Assembly: GCA_029990175.1 (NCBI GenBank)
Contig: JARKIP010000042.1
Location: 186,001-250,000, forward strand
DNA: 64,000 nucleotides
Reading direction: 5' to 3'
From: Petunia secreta
Taxonomy: Eukaryota > Streptophyta > Magnoliopsida > Solanales > Solanaceae
The notes under the pieces are model-generated. The model was not told where the DNA came from. It worked only from the letters and a program-made list of their open reading frames with translations, and ran no database searches. Position numbers and translations under genes: made by a program. Positions 20,437-32,783 of the stretch are shown here, one piece after another. Numbering within the stretch: position 1 is the stretch's first letter; every line of letters starts with the position of its first letter.

Positions 20437-23110
20437 GCGACGCAGATACCGCAGAACCTATTATTCACTAGGCAGCCTATCAGGTTGCCGCAGATGGAAA
20501 CGTTCGGTCTGAGGGAGCCCCTGTTCCAGTCCCTGATGTTGCACCAGTAAATTATGTTCTAGAAACAGCATGTGTTGCGCCACCAATTGTTCTGACTTGT
20601 TCGCCAGCCGAGGTAACGGTTCGATCCGAGTGCCCAAAGAGGTTGCATTATTTTATCTGGTTTAACCTTCCGATATTCTCAAGCCATGCATCAGATAATC
20701 CCTGTGTAACTTTTTAAAATACAATGATGTCAGCGTATCCTTCAGGCTCTTGATTATATCGATCAGTATGGTGTTGATTATTCTGCTTTCCAGTTTCAAG
20801 GTCTAGCCCTGGATTGGTGGACCGCTCTCTTATTAGCTAACTTGGATCGATTTTTCTTCTAGATTCGTGGAAAACTTCCTTTCGAGTAGCGAGCGAGATG
20901 AAAAATGTTGCCAGTTTGAGTAGATTAGACAGGGTAGCCTGTTGGTGTTTCAGAATGTGAGATTGAATTCTATAGAATGGCTGAATATGCATTAGAACTA
21001 GTCTATGAGCCTTTAGAGAGATTCAAAGATTTATTGATGACCTTTCTCCTTCTTTGAGATCCCAGATGGCTCGAAAAATTGAGGTTGGGACTTCATTTGA
21101 TGTCGTTGTTGATATTGCCCAAAGGTATTAGGCATACCATAAGTTAGAGCGGGAAGAGCTAGAGCGGGAGAGTAAGAGATCCCGTGGCCCTAGCGGGCAA
21201 CCATGGTACCTCATTTGGATGTAAGAGTTCTGATTATTTTGGGTTGTCACCTTCCAGGTTATCTCAGCTTGTGTCATGTGATTCTTAAAGTGCGCCGGTA
21301 GTTCATCAAGATCAGATCCAGTTTTTCTCTTTATAGCTACCAATAACCTGTCCAGCTTCCATTTTCACTGAAAAGGTGTTATCATTGTCGTGAGCCTGTC
21401 ATTTTTGGTGGAGTTCTCCCTTTGTCCGGCAAGTAGGCAGTTGTCTTTTCTCTCGTTATCAAGCATCTGCGCAGTCGCAGGGGATTTTATTTAGATCTCA
21501 ATCAGCTGGAGAAATGCCACCATCCAGTAGAGGTTGAGAGTGTGGTGGCAGTGGTTCTTCAGAAGGTGATTATCAGGGTAATGGCTCAGCTTAGTTGCAG
21601 AGGCAGTTCTATGAACTGCTAGTCTGGTAGGATGCTGAGGCATCCGATGTAGTTGACCCAAGTATTTTTTCTTCCCTTATATATGAGTAAGATTTGATTC
21701 TTTCGATCGATCAAGATATGGGGTGTCCTATCATGTTTCCATGGTTTGTTTTGATGTCGTTTCTATTCAGAGTTGGTTGTGGTGGAGGGGTGAGCTTCTG
21801 ATATGAATTATTCCTGGCATTTATGATTACCCTGCTAGTTGATCTGGTTTAAATGTGAGAAATTTAGGAGAGAGTGTCGGTATGGTCTGCTTGGAATCTT
21901 TTTGTGCCACCTTCTATTATTTTGTCAAATTAGCTTACCTCTCTCGTCAGAATTCAATATTGCAAGGATAATAGGGTCCTAATTCGCCACCATTTGAAAG
22001 TGTTATCGTTTCTTCTGGTGCAAAATGATAAGTAAGTAATATTCGATCTATGTGTCTCCCTTTTGGTTCGAGACGCTAGTAGAGTCATGTTATTCTACAA
22101 GTTTGTCTCAGTATAAAAGGGTTTTCTAGTAAATTGTTGGAGTTTCCTTTTTATAGGAGAGTTAAATTGGCATTGATGTTGTTCCATAAAGCCTATTTAA
22201 TGTCTATCTCTTCAATTGCGATTCTTCGGTTAGCTTGACTCGGAAGTAGCGTAGCTCTGGGAGCCAAGCAAATAAAAAGATGACCTTCCTGAAGCTCTAA
22301 TCATTTCTATCCTCAGTCTATTGTCATCCCTTCTTTGTTCGGCACTGGTGAGCTTAGGCGGTCAGTAGCCTCTTGTGATGTTCCCTGTGTTGAGCCAGAG
22401 TGCCTGTCAAGGTGGCCGGATAAGCACATTGTTGTTTTTCAACGCTACTAAGGGTAATGAGAGGCGTTATTTGACCTCTAAGTTGATCCATCAGGCGGTG
22501 ATGTCTACGACAAAGGTATGGAGTTGTGAACTCGAGAGTTACAGCTGTTTGGCAAGTCGAGAGGGTAATTTGGTAGCTCAGAGCCGCATTCTGTTTTAGC
22601 TAAGTTTTCCTTATTCCAGTAGACCCTGCGAGGATGCCTATATTTATTCAACTTAGCTGTATGAGCTGAAGCTCTAAGTGGAGGAGTCTTCCTCCAATAC
22701 TAATTATATAGATATTAAATCTCTAAGGCTTTGCGGAAGCGTAAGCTAAGTCTTAGTTTCATCGACCTATTCTATATCGAAAAGCATATCGACGAGGTGA
22801 TTTGCCGGTGGAATTATGATAACCCATTCAAAGTTCTGTATATCTGTGTTTCGAAAATGTAGAACTCTCTTCTCGTGATCGAGGAAGGACCAGCTTAGTC
22901 AGAATAAGATGGACAATGGCGTTATGATATTATCCGATTATGTTTTTATCCTAGAGTTTGATATGCGTGTTATAATTCTGATTCTGTAATCATGATATAA
23001 TATCCGTGGAGTAGTTTATGAAGGTTGTGCAAGTTCTCTTGTTATCTCCGTGAATCTTGCTTTAGACTTAGGCTCGTTCGACGACGAACGAGAGTCTAAG
23101 TGGAGTAGAA
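20437..23110 (+). pseudogene. Tekay-type internal region, copy 2
   Basis: A 2674-bp near-copy of 17743-20414. By eye there are about 9 differences in the first 230 bp, similar to the difference between the two LTRs. It carries the same stops, such as the TAG in the gag remnant (GTATTAGGCATACC, near 21125), and the same CX2C trace. It ends in the polypurine tract just before the 3' LTR. It has no coding capacity. Confidence 0.85.
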
Positions 23111-24411
23111 TGAAATGACCTCAGTCAGTCGTTTTGGGAGATAGGACTCCGATTTACGTGCCAATAATTTTAAAATCTTCGTAAGGTCCATTGGGACTTA
23201 TCTTTAAAATTTGAGCTAAATCAGACCTCGTTTGGTAGGCATCGGATGAAGCTTAAAGTTTTTATTGTTGATAAATATTAAAAAGAGATTTTCGAGCTCG
23301 ATTTTGGCGAATGAGCTCCGATTCGAAATCCAAAAGCGCTGTTGGGTTCGTATGATTATTTATGACTTTTATGAACTTTCGAAAGTGAATTTCGATATTG
23401 TTCGGCTAGTTTCCGCTAAAATGTCGAAAGTTAAATAATTTGACTTCTTTCCAATAAATTTGTATATTGAGTTTCGGGAGTCTGATTTGAGATCCGTCTT
23501 AGCGAGTATGCAAAAGTTGGAATTATTTCGAATATCGTAGGGTTCCGTTTTAATTTTCATCGCGAAAAAAATAAGAAAAGAAAATAATAAAAATGAAAAA
23601 GGAAAAAGGTAAAATGAAAGAAAGAGAAAGATAAGGTGGTGGGCCTATATATGCTACTAAGCATATATGCTAAGTATAAAAGCAGGAACCAAAACCGAAA
23701 CAGAATGAGAGAAAGCGAGAAACAGAGAAAATTATCAGAAAAAATGCCAGAAAATAAGAAAAGGGGCCGGAGAAAAGTAGAATTTTTACCCCGAAACATT
23801 CAGGTAGTGATCTTAATGCATTATTTGAGTTTATTACGTGTGTTTGAATATGTTTTAACGGCAAAACTTGGAATATTAGACATCGATTTAATAAGTTCAA
23901 CTAATAGTTTAAAGGGTCAATTGGACCCGATAATGGAATTGATTATATATTCGTACTCAGTGAGTTATGGGCAACATATAAATGTAATTTATTTAGGGTT
24001 TGGTTATGTGACCATAAACCCTGTACATAGGCCTGGCCTGCGTATTGCGTATGCGAATAGGGTATCAGGTTCCTAACCAGATTATCCGAAGATGTGGGGA
24101 ATGAAGCCTTTAGCCTTATTTGATATAATTTTCTGCTTATTGAATACAGCAGGATTGTTTGGCAGTGAATCCAAAGGATGAAGCGGTTGTTGAGTAACTG
24201 TGCTAACTTTGTAACAAGGTAAGTGTTTATATCCATTGCTTTGGAGGCACTTGGCCTCATGGATTTTCTACCACGTATTCTTTACGTGTGCAGCTGCCGA
24301 TAGGCGTACTCGTTATGCCTTAGCTTTGAATTTACATTGTATATTGTATCTTATGCCCTGTTGTTGGTATTGTATTGAGAATATGAGCATTCCACTCTGG
24401 TTTTGAGCATT

Positions 24412-24890
24412 GCATATACTTTCCGGTTGGCGATGAGAGTCCCACACCGGTGAAGGGTCATTATTGCATATACTTTCCGGTATGCGATTAGAGTCCCGCA
24501 CCAGTGAAGGGTCATTATTTCATATACTTTCCGGTTGGCGATGAGAGTCCCGCACCGGTGAAGGGCCATGATTGCATATACTTCCCGGTTGGCGATGAGA
24601 GTCCCTCACCGGTAAAGGGTCATCATTGCATATACTTCCCGGTAATCGATGAGAGTCCCGAGCCGGTGAAGGGTCATTATTGCATATACTTCCCGGTTGG
24701 CGATGAGAGTCCCGCACCGGTGAGGGGTCATTATTGCATATACTTCCCGGTAATCGATGAGAGTCCCGAGCTGGTGAAGGGTCATCATTGTATATACTTC
24801 CCGGTAATCGGTGAGAGTCCCGAGCCGGTGAAGGGTCATTATTGCATATATCTCCTGGTAGACGATGAGAGTCCTGCACCGGAAATAGGT
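24412..24890. repeat. 54-bp tandem array, nine units, in 3' LTR
   Basis: Same nine-unit organisation as in the 5' LTR, with the shortened last unit GCATATATCTCCTGG. Unit count is unchanged, although individual units differ in subtype between the two LTRs. Confidence 0.95.
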
Positions 24891-25059
24891 ATCAGGCATA
24901 TATGACTGCATTGCATCGTACCGCATTCATCCCATCTCATTGCACCGCATACTGACTATTGTGTATTTTGTGTTTTGTTTTATGTATGCGGTATGTATAC
25001 TATGTCGTGGACATATCTCAGTTTGCCTATATATTTCTGGCTCATATTCTGGGTTGCAG

Positions 25060-25233
25060 GGATCGGGTTGCACGCCGCAATGGTATAAATATATGGACCG
25101 GGTTACACGCCGCAACAGTATAAATATATGGATCGGGTTGCACACCGCAACAGTATAAATATATAGATCGGGTTGCACGCCGCAACAGGATGAATATATG
25201 GATCGGGTTGCACGCCGCAACAGGATGTATTTC
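25060..25233. repeat. 35-bp tandem array, five units, in 3' LTR
   Basis: Five hairpin-containing units versus four in the 5' LTR, so one unit was gained or lost since insertion or between template copies. Confidence 0.9.
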
Positions 25234-25885
25234 TGATTGTTGATATGTTCGGAATACCTATATGTTCTGGCTATCTTAAGTTCCAGGTGGTTAATAAGTT
25301 TGTGATTCCATACGTGTTTCTAGTTATTATCTGGCTCTGTCTTTTCATAATTTAAATAAGAGGAATTTGGTTTATTTATTTCTTTTCTCCCTGGCTAACT
25401 ATCCTATTCTTTGAGGTGGCTAGTCTGCCCCACTTATTGAGTCCTTTTGATTCACCCTTATTTGTTGTTTGTTTTTGTCTATCTATTTCGTTTCGGCAGG
25501 TTCGCTCCAGGATTGAGTTCACCACGTGAGAAGGAGCGAAGACGACTTCAGCTGCCAGGGTTAGCCAGCTTTTATTCCGGATGGCCACCAGTTTTATGTT
25601 TATAATTTCAGTTGTATTTTGCTTCCTTCAGGAGGTATTTTTCTTCTTTTGTACTCTTAGATGTCTAGTCCGGATAGCCCTAAACCTAGTATGTAGGATA
25701 GTCAGCTGTAATTTCTTTTGTACAGCTTAGAGGTATCAGTACGTCTGTGCGTTTTTTAACTCTTGTTCTTATTTATGAATTGAATTATATTTATTTTCCT
25801 AACTTAATTGGTAAGGGTTCGCCCGACGGGTCTAGGGGAGGATGTCGGGTGCCCGCACGGCCTTGCCTGATTCCAGGTCGTGTCA

Positions 25886-26318
25886 TTGCCCCCATGATTG
25901 GCTAAGTTAAGGTTTGTTACAATTGCATAATTTATACTTGATTTTCTCTAGTCTAACCCTGCATTGTTAAAAGTGTGTTTGTGTACTTGTTTGAAATTGT
26001 TCAAGAAATCTAATATGAACCCCATTGACAAGGGAACCTTGATGTGAAACTAACAGAGGCTAAATAAACACTTAAAAATTGATCACTCCTAGAAGTTTAA
26101 ATTTAAATTGTGCCACGTGGCAGCAGTTAGTCTTTTCCTTCTTCCCGTCAAGCACTTCAAATATTTCATATCCCATTCGGTTTCTGACTCATCTTTCCTT
26201 TTATATAATACTAGTTCTCTCTCCTCTTAATTACTCAAAAAGTTTTATCAAATCAAAAACCCTAAATCGATTCTCTTCCAACTTCACTACAACAAACCCT
26301 AGATTTATCTTCCTGACC
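25886..26318 (+). promoter_or_regulatory. Copia sequence after RNase H with internal promoter for extra ORF
   Basis: The copia sequence resumes here after the Tekay-type insertion. A TATA-like site TTATATAATA (26201-26210) lies about 115 bp before the ATG at 26319, in an AT/CT-rich leader containing AAACCCTAAATCG and AAACCCTAGATTT. This resembles a plant gene leader and suggests a separate transcript for the downstream ORF. This is inference; no expression data are available. Confidence 0.5.
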
Positions 26319-28093
26319 ATGTCAAATCCTAACCAAGAACCCGTACCCACCGACTCTCTTCAACAAGTTGCACTTAAACTAAAAATCTCTGTTGCTCTAA
26401 AATGCACGGTAAACAAGTCCTCGCTATAGCAAGGAAGGTGGCTAAGGCAAGAAGGGTCGTTCTAGGTGATTCATCTCATCAACATTGCTCATTGAGTGAA
26501 AAGTTAGGTGAATCTGTTCAGCTTCAAAAAGAACAACCACTGCATGTTGAGGTAAAATCCAAAACTATAGTTGATGTGGTAGAGAAGATAGTTTTAAAAG
26601 AAATCCTGAAAAAGATAAAGAACAAGCGAATGTTGTTGGTGATGCTGAGAATATTGTAGTTTCTGAACCTGTTGAGTCTGAACAGGTTAAAAGTGGTGAG
26701 GAAGGGGAGAAAGTTATGGTAGAGGGGACTAGTAAGTCTGTCAAGGGCTCCTCTGGTGAACCTATTTTTCCTGAGGCCCCCAAGACAGTAGGAGAAAAGG
26801 AACTTGACAATACTGAATCTAGGGGAGATGATATATCAAATAAATAAACTATAATGGAGACTGTTTCACCCCAAAAGTATGATACACCTTCCTTGATAGC
26901 TGGCCCCTAAACTGATAATCTGAAATGATGGAGTCTTGCTGCTCTAGTTGACCTAGTGGAGGAGTCAGAATATGAGGGGGAAGAATATTTGTTGACAAGA
27001 ACAAAGAAAATGCAGATTGGGGATGTAAGTAGTCAAGTGGAGTCTCAGAAAATTGAGAAAAAAATGAGATTTGTGAGAGGAACTAGTGAAAGATTTATTA
27101 CTGATTGTGTGATAGAAAAAGTGAAAAGGAGTCTATAAATAGTGGGTCAGGAGACTTAGCCAGCAAGTTACCAGATAGTGCTGGTCTTTCTTTCACTAGT
27201 AAAAAACCTACTACCAGTGCTTCTACTAGACAGGAAGAAGAAAAAGTTGTTGAGGCCATGAAGAGAACTAAGAAAACAAGAAAAGATTTTCAGGAAGACT
27301 ATGAGGAAGAGTCATCTGAAAGTGATTAGAATCTTGAGGATGAACTAGTGCCCAAGAAAGAACCTATTGATAGGGTGACATGGTTTCAGTACGGAAAATT
27401 ATGAGGGGGGAAGATACTGGTTGATATTACTGAATTTGCCATTGATTTGCAATTTCAAAAAATGGATGTTCAGGGATTGACAAAAATGTTCGAGGAGATT
27501 GAGAGGTGGTCTTATGATGAACATGTGAAGGAGTTCTACATTAACTTTGAAGTAGTAGATGGGTTGGTTTCTTCAACTGTACAGGGAGTCTAGTTCAGTA
27601 TAAGCACTTGCTAGGCTAGATTTTAGGAGATCAAGCTAATGGATATGCAGAATATGACAAATACAAGTGGCCTCCTAGACCTGATGGAGCGATAACTCTG
27701 ACTATTACAAAGAGGTTCAGTTGAAGAAGGCCAGAAAAGTGCTGAAGAAAAAGATAGAACCTTTCACTAGTTGATCTTTGAGTTTGTGAATAGGAATGTG
27801 ATACCAAGAAAGGAGAGGAGGAACCAGGCTACCTTTTTGGATCAGACCTACATAGACTTGCTTCTCGGGGAGTCTATTATTAGCTATCCACAATTGATAA
27901 TCAAGCACATTGAAAGGATAATTGATCCAAAGAAGGGGAGGCACAGCCAAGCCTATGGGTTTCTATTAATTGTAGTGTTTAAGCACTTCAAAATTCCTCT
28001 TGGTGAGTGTAAGTGTTACATTCCTAAGCCAAAAGACCTATTTGGAAAAAAATTCTTCACCTCTTGTGATTACGGCAAGGATGAGAAACCAGT
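26319..28093 (+). pseudogene. Copia extra ORF downstream of pol, 5' part
   Basis: A degraded ORF of unknown function in sense orientation between RNase H and the 3' LTR. The start is MSNPNQEPVPTDSLQQ. A frameshift near 26410 leads to ARKVAKARRVVLGD and a long Glu/Lys-rich region with many stops (26560-27330). A conserved-looking block follows: ITEFAIDLQFQKMDVQG and DEHVKEFYINFEVVDG (27430-27560), then NQATFLDQTYIDLLL and FLLIVVFKHFKIPLGE (27800-28010). From memory this resembles the plant family called putative plant transposon protein (Transposase_32-like) found as extra ORFs in plant LTR elements. It is not a known enzyme. The Athila-like element interrupts it at 28094, and it resumes at 34229. 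Confidence 0.7.
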
Positions 28094-28275
28094 TGATGGA
28101 TATAATTCATATAAATATATAATATTAAATAAGTAAAAATATTAAAAATATATTTAATTATGTTTTATATGTGAGCATATATTTAGTTAATATAGCAGGG
28201 AAAGAGAAATTGGATAGTAAAAGAAAAGGATAAGAAATAGAAGACAAAAAGACAAAAAAACAAATTCTACTGAGC

Positions 28276-28415
28276 CATCAGCAAGTTCCATCGAAGCATC
28301 ACAAGTTCCACTGAAACATCAACAAAGTTCACCAAGGCATCGGCAAAAGCTCCACCGAGCCATCGACAATGTTCACCCAGACATCGGCAGATTTCACCGA
28401 TGTATCGTCAAAGCA
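28276..28415. repeat. 21-bp tandem repeats, about seven units
   Basis: Degenerate units of the form CATCGGCAAAGTTCACCGAGG. The 3' LTR carries about eleven, so the array has changed length. Confidence 0.85.
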
Positions 28416-28545
28416 TTTTCTACAAATAGGAGCACAAGTTTTGTTGTAAAGATCATCCTTTGTCTTTGTAAAGCCAAATACTCTTTATAGTATTGGCTTA
28501 AACTTTTAGATGTTTGAAAGTTTATTTTTCTCTTTAAAATAATAA

Positions 28546-28838
28546 GCTAGCGTTTGGACATTGATTTGGTTGAAACTTGAAAATTTGAGTATTTTAAGTT
28601 GAGTTGAAAAATACTTTTTGGAACTTGAAGTTATTTTTGGACATATATTTCCACTTGAAAAAAGTTGAAGTTTTGTGAGTGGGAAAAAGTTAATTTCCCA
28701 AATGCGGCTCTCAACTAGAATTTGAGAATTTGAAGTTTTGGATTTAAAATTTTGCACAAATTCAATGAACAAAAATTTGAAGTAATATTGCAAATACTAC
28801 TCTCAAATTCTACCCAAATTCTATGAACAAAAGGGGCC
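28546..28838. mobile_element. MITE inside 5' LTR only (Tourist-like, TAA duplication)
   Basis: This 293-bp segment is present in the 5' LTR and missing from the equivalent place in the 3' LTR (AAAATACTAATTGTTTCAAC, about 33308-33327), which serves as the empty site. It is bounded by TAA on both sides (28543-28545, 28839-28841). Its ends, GCTAGCGTTTGGACAT and the complement of the right end GGCCCCTTTTGTTCAT, are imperfect inverted repeats. The TAA duplication favours the PIF/Harbinger class, but the termini are too diverged for certainty. There is no ORF of its own. Confidence 0.8.
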
Positions 28839-29775
28839 TAAGTGTTTCAACTTTTGTAGTATTTAGTATTTTCTCCATGGAGTAATTTTCTTTCGTTGGG
28901 ATATTAGATGAAGTATGATAAAGTTATTATAGTAAAACTCTTGATTTTATTATATTCTTATGTTGAGATTTTCTCTTTATCATCTTTATACACCAAGGTA
29001 TTGGATATTAATTATTTCTACTATTGGATATAGTTGTATCTACTTACCAAAACCTTTATCTTTATTATTTTATTTCTTTTCAGGAGATGAAAATGATTTA
29101 AACAAGATTATTGATTAGTAAAAGCTAATCGAAAGAGATTGTTGCTCACTTAGTGTACTCAACTAAGAAAATTCTTGTTTGAAGCCATTACTTTAATCCA
29201 TTAACTACACTAATCGAAAGAGGTGTTATTAATTAATTTATTTAATGTCACTGGCTATCAATAAATTGATAGTATAAACGTGAGTGGTACTGTTAATATA
29301 TTGTGGTTAAGTGAAGTGGTTTATTTAGAAATAAACGGTCATTCTTTGAACATGATCTCTGTTTCATTTTCAATCGATTAACTACACTGATCGAAAGAGG
29401 TGTTATTAATTGGTTAATTTTATGTGATTTGGTTATATTAGAAATAAGTGGCCATTTCATTAAATAGAGAATAAGTAATAGAATTATGATTTTATTATAA
29501 TTATTTTATCTTGTTGATTCGTAGTATCCCAACCTTTATCTTTATCTTTTATTTACTTAAAAGATATTAAAAATATTTATCATACTGTTGCTTGAATTTT
29601 TAGAATTGTTAAACAGTTCTCTTCTTACCAATCTATTCATTCAAATGGTTGACAAAGACAATATAAACATGTAGCCTAGGTGATTCCAATCTCTGTGTGA
29701 CTATATGTTAAGTTATACTATAATTTGATTGGGTACAAGTATAAAATATCATACGCCCAGAGATCGTCAAATTTT

Positions 29776-29794
29776 TGGCGCTGTTGTCGGGGAT
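29776..29794 (+). other. Primer binding site of Athila-like element
   Basis: TGGCGCTGTTGTCGGGGAT six bases after the LTR end is two substitutions from TGGCGCCGTTGCCGGGGAT, the PBS usual in Athila-type elements. Confidence 0.8.
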
Positions 29795-29893
29795 TGGTAA
29801 GTATCTACTTCAGATTAATTGTCTTATTACTACTTTGAGAATTTTTTTTCTTTTTTTTTCTTCAAGTATTTTATTTTCTATATCTGACGAAAT

Positions 29894-31010
29894 TTGACAA
29901 AAAATAGATTGTTGACAAAAATAAATTTTTTTAAAAAAATAAAAAATCCTGAATATAAATTCTCTTCAATTTCTTTGAAAATGAATTTTAAACTACCAAG
30001 TAAAAGCCTTGTTGAGCTGGTAGAAAATTATTGTCAAAAATATATTACTTGTGATTATTGTGGAGACAACCACCAAAGCATTGAAGCCAAACAAATAACA
30101 GATTTGCCTATGTATATTATGGGGGAGTCAAAGACCTTGAACAATTAATTAATAATCAGCCAAAGGTCTGTTGTGAATATTGCGTTGGAAATCACTTTAT
30201 TCATGAATGTGAAGCAGGTAACTCTTATTTCTTTGGGTCATCTTATGAAGAACCTTACGTTGTTTCTAATTCTTATAGGTACATTGATTCTAATGAATAT
30301 GGTTACAATTCGGACTGCAACCAATATTAACTTGATAATCAGAACATATGTCAACCACGTCCATAGAGGAGAATGAGAGCTTAAAAAAAACTGTGTATAA
30401 TTTCATAAAAACCGCTGACGAGAAATTTACACAGAATCAAACATTCATTACAAGCCTAACAATGCAATTGAATCAAATAGTAAATATTGCAATCTCCTTA
30501 AATAATTGTGGTGAACACTTAACTGAAACAACATGTGAAGATTTACCAATTCAAAAGGATGAACCTTATGAGAAAAATCTACCACTCACAATGAAAAATC
30601 TGATCCAGTAGATATGGTTGAAAAAGGTTTGGTTGAATTTAATTCAACCTGTGATGAGTGCATACCCCTTTCTTCTTATCCACGAAAATTAGCTAATTTG
30701 AAAGAAAATAAGGACGGCAAGGTCATTAGCACATATGATATTAAATATCCCTTTAACCGGCATCTTTTAATTTCTTATGATTATTATGACTCTGTTAATT
30801 TTGTTGTTGGGAAGTTTCAGGAAACAACATGGATCGATCATCGTGAAAAATGCATAATAAAGTTAAGGATCACCATGAACAGTTACATGTTCAATCGAGA
30901 CAAGGCCAAAAAAGAGTGGGACGTGCAAAACATGAAATTATTTTGCGATGTTCTTGGCCAAGTGAACTCAGAGAGTAACCCCCAAGGAGCAAAAAGGAAA
31001 AATTGATTCT
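29894..31010 (+). pseudogene. Athila-like gag fragments
   Basis: Short open pieces in three frames. The first (29894-30148) contains CDYCGDNHQS. The next region reads CCEYCVGNHFIHECE, a CX2CX4HX4C-like nucleocapsid motif near 30165-30210. Then comes a Gln/Asn-rich helical piece (30348-30611, with FIKTADEKFTQNQTF). The last ORF (30614-31006) is of unclear identity. The sequence at 31010-31080, with AAGTCGAGCTGACGACG, resembles the post-pol region of Athila elements, so most of gag-pol is deleted between them. It is non-functional. Confidence 0.6.
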
Positions 31011-31496
31011 GAATTAGGGATGGAGTTCACAAGCTCCAGGTGAAAAAAGAAGTCGAGCTGACGACGTTAAACTCATAACTACTTTTTCAACCCGTAGCCA
31101 TTGAGGGTGAAGCATTGGATCCTTATAAGTCCAATATAGATTTTTTAAAATCAAATACTTAATCAATTAATCTAGTTAATATACAGGTTAGCGTACAACC
31201 GGAACTGCAAATGACGGCCTCTACAAAAATAGTGTCACCTACAAGGACTAACTTCATGGTGATCGGCATGCCTGAGTAACTGGTTGGTTAACTATGTGGT
31301 TATATTAATCCAATATTGGCATAGGTAATTTTACGGTTTATATTTAAACAAGGACCTCATGACTGTTAAGGTCTAAAAATTTTCAGTGTATTGCACATAA
31401 AATATGCACGGTTACAGTTTCTTTTAAGCTTTCTTCTGTGATCGTAAATTTGAAAGTCAAAAATATTTTTTTTTTAATATAGTAGTATATTCTATT

Positions 31497-31498
<2 letters not shown>

Positions 31499-31529
<31 letters not shown>
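31499..31529. repeat. (AT)n microsatellite
   Basis: About 15 AT dinucleotides just upstream of the TS-SINE-like fragment. Confidence 0.9.
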
Positions 31530-31530
<1 letters not shown>

Positions 31531-31549
31531 TGAAATATCCTTTTTTCCT

Positions 31550-31655
31550 ATCCGGGGTTCTATCGAAAATAGCCTCTCCATCTTGTGGAGATTAGATCTG
31601 CGTACATCTCACTCTCCACATACCCCACTTATGGGATACACTGGGTATGTTCTAT
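31550..31655 (+). mobile_element. RTE LINE / TS SINE 3'-end fragment
   Basis: GGTTCTATCGAAAATAGCCT, CTGCGTACATCTCACTCTCC and GGGATACACTGGGTATGTTC follow the TS-SINE/RTE 3' consensus in plus orientation, but without a (TTG)n tail. It sits inside the Athila-like internal region as a short relic. Confidence 0.7.
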
Positions 31656-32714
31656 CTTTCACCACTCTTTTCGTCTTTCATCTAAAGTTGTGTTTCCATC
31701 TGGGGGATAAAATGTTCAAGTGTGGGAGGGTTGATTTGGTTTACATATTTTTATGTATTCTCTTATCCCTTATGATCTTATTGTGAGTAGTTAATTAAAA
31801 AAATAAATTCTTTACCTTATGCTCGACATTATTTTTTTTTATCTTCACCATATGATTTTACATGTTATGATTCTTAATTTGTAAAAGCAAAAGCAAGTAT
31901 TTTCAACTCAGGTAGTCAGTGAAATTGAGAAAAGTTTTAATCACAAGAAATGTGAAATTGATAAAGTTTGATAGAACTTGCTCTGAATGTTTTTCGAGGC
32001 GAAATAATATATGACACTGAATTTGAAAAATGAAATTAGGGCTTCTTCGAGACACAATTCAAGCCTCTCATTTCTATTCAAATATACATATTTTTACCTC
32101 TTAGAACCCTTCTTTGAGCCTTGACCTTTTTCTTTCAAACCCCATGAGCTTTTTCTACAAAAAAAAAAAAAATGAAGAAATTTGAAAATAAATAAATTAG
32201 AGGAGATTTTTTTTTGAATATATGTTGCATATGACAAAGAAGAGAAATAATGAAAAAAAAAAAGAGTTCTACCAACTGATGTTAATAATATCTCAAATAA
32301 AAAAATTTCTGCTCCGAGCTGGAAGAAGAGAAGTCACTACAAATATATCATTTATCCTACCAGCCTGATGTCTGACATTACAAACCAAGAAAATTCCAAA
32401 AAAAAGATTTTAAAAATATGTATTGTATCTATATTAGTGGAGATAAACATGAGGAGCATGCCTATGGACAACGTTATGATACTTAATGAATAAGTGATCG
32501 TAAACTTATCAATTCTGAAAGATTCAAAGAGAAAAGATTGCAACCTTTTGTTGATAAAAGCCGAATTCATAAATAAGGTAAATGGTGTAGTGAATTTAAA
32601 AAAGGATAATTGCATTAAGCATAATGAATGATATTTATTTTGAATAAATTTCCTATCCTGCAAGAGCCATAAGCTTTGGAGAAAAAGTTTGATAATATTC
32701 TATTTTTCTCGAGG

Positions 32715-32743
32715 ACGAACAAAAATTCAAGTATGGGGAAATT
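32715..32743 (+). other. Polypurine tract of Athila-like element
   Basis: CGAGGACGAACAAAAATTCA followed by AGTATGGGGAAATT, directly before the 3' LTR, a typical plus-strand priming site. Confidence 0.7.
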
Positions 32744-32752
32744 TGATAGATA

Positions 32753-32753
<1 letters not shown>

Positions 32754-32783
<30 letters not shown>

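Larger units (their letters stand above)
14558..25885 (+). mobile_element. Del/Tekay-type Ty3/gypsy element with duplicated internal region
   Basis: LTRs at 14558-17334 and 23111-25885 (about 2.78 kb) start TGAAATGACC (TAAAACGACC in the left copy) and end GTCGTGTCA. TTCCC (14553-14557) and TTGCC (25886-25890) are the probable 5-bp target duplication, one mismatch. After an initiator-Met PBS the internal region runs to a polypurine tract at 20401-20414. A 22-bp LTR stub follows (20415-20436), and then most of the internal region is repeated (20437-23110). Only gag and a faint protease trace are recognisable; RT, RNase H and integrase are missing. LTR copies differ at about 4 of the first 115 aligned positions by eye, so the insertion is much younger than the copia host. 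Confidence 0.88.
23111..25885 (+). repeat. Tekay-type 3' LTR
   Basis: 2.78-kb partner of 14558-17334, starting TGAAATGACC and ending GTCGTGTCA. A TATA box is at 23675-23682. Small indels relative to the left LTR include a 21-bp gap near 23510. Confidence 0.9.
28094..29769 (+). repeat. Athila-like 5' LTR (contains a MITE)
   Basis: 1676 bp. It is about 190 bp longer than its partner, mainly because of the 293-bp insertion at 28546-28838, partly offset by repeat-number differences. It contains about seven 21-bp repeats near its start and a duplicated block around TTAACTACACTAATCGAAAG (29200 and 29375). Confidence 0.88.
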
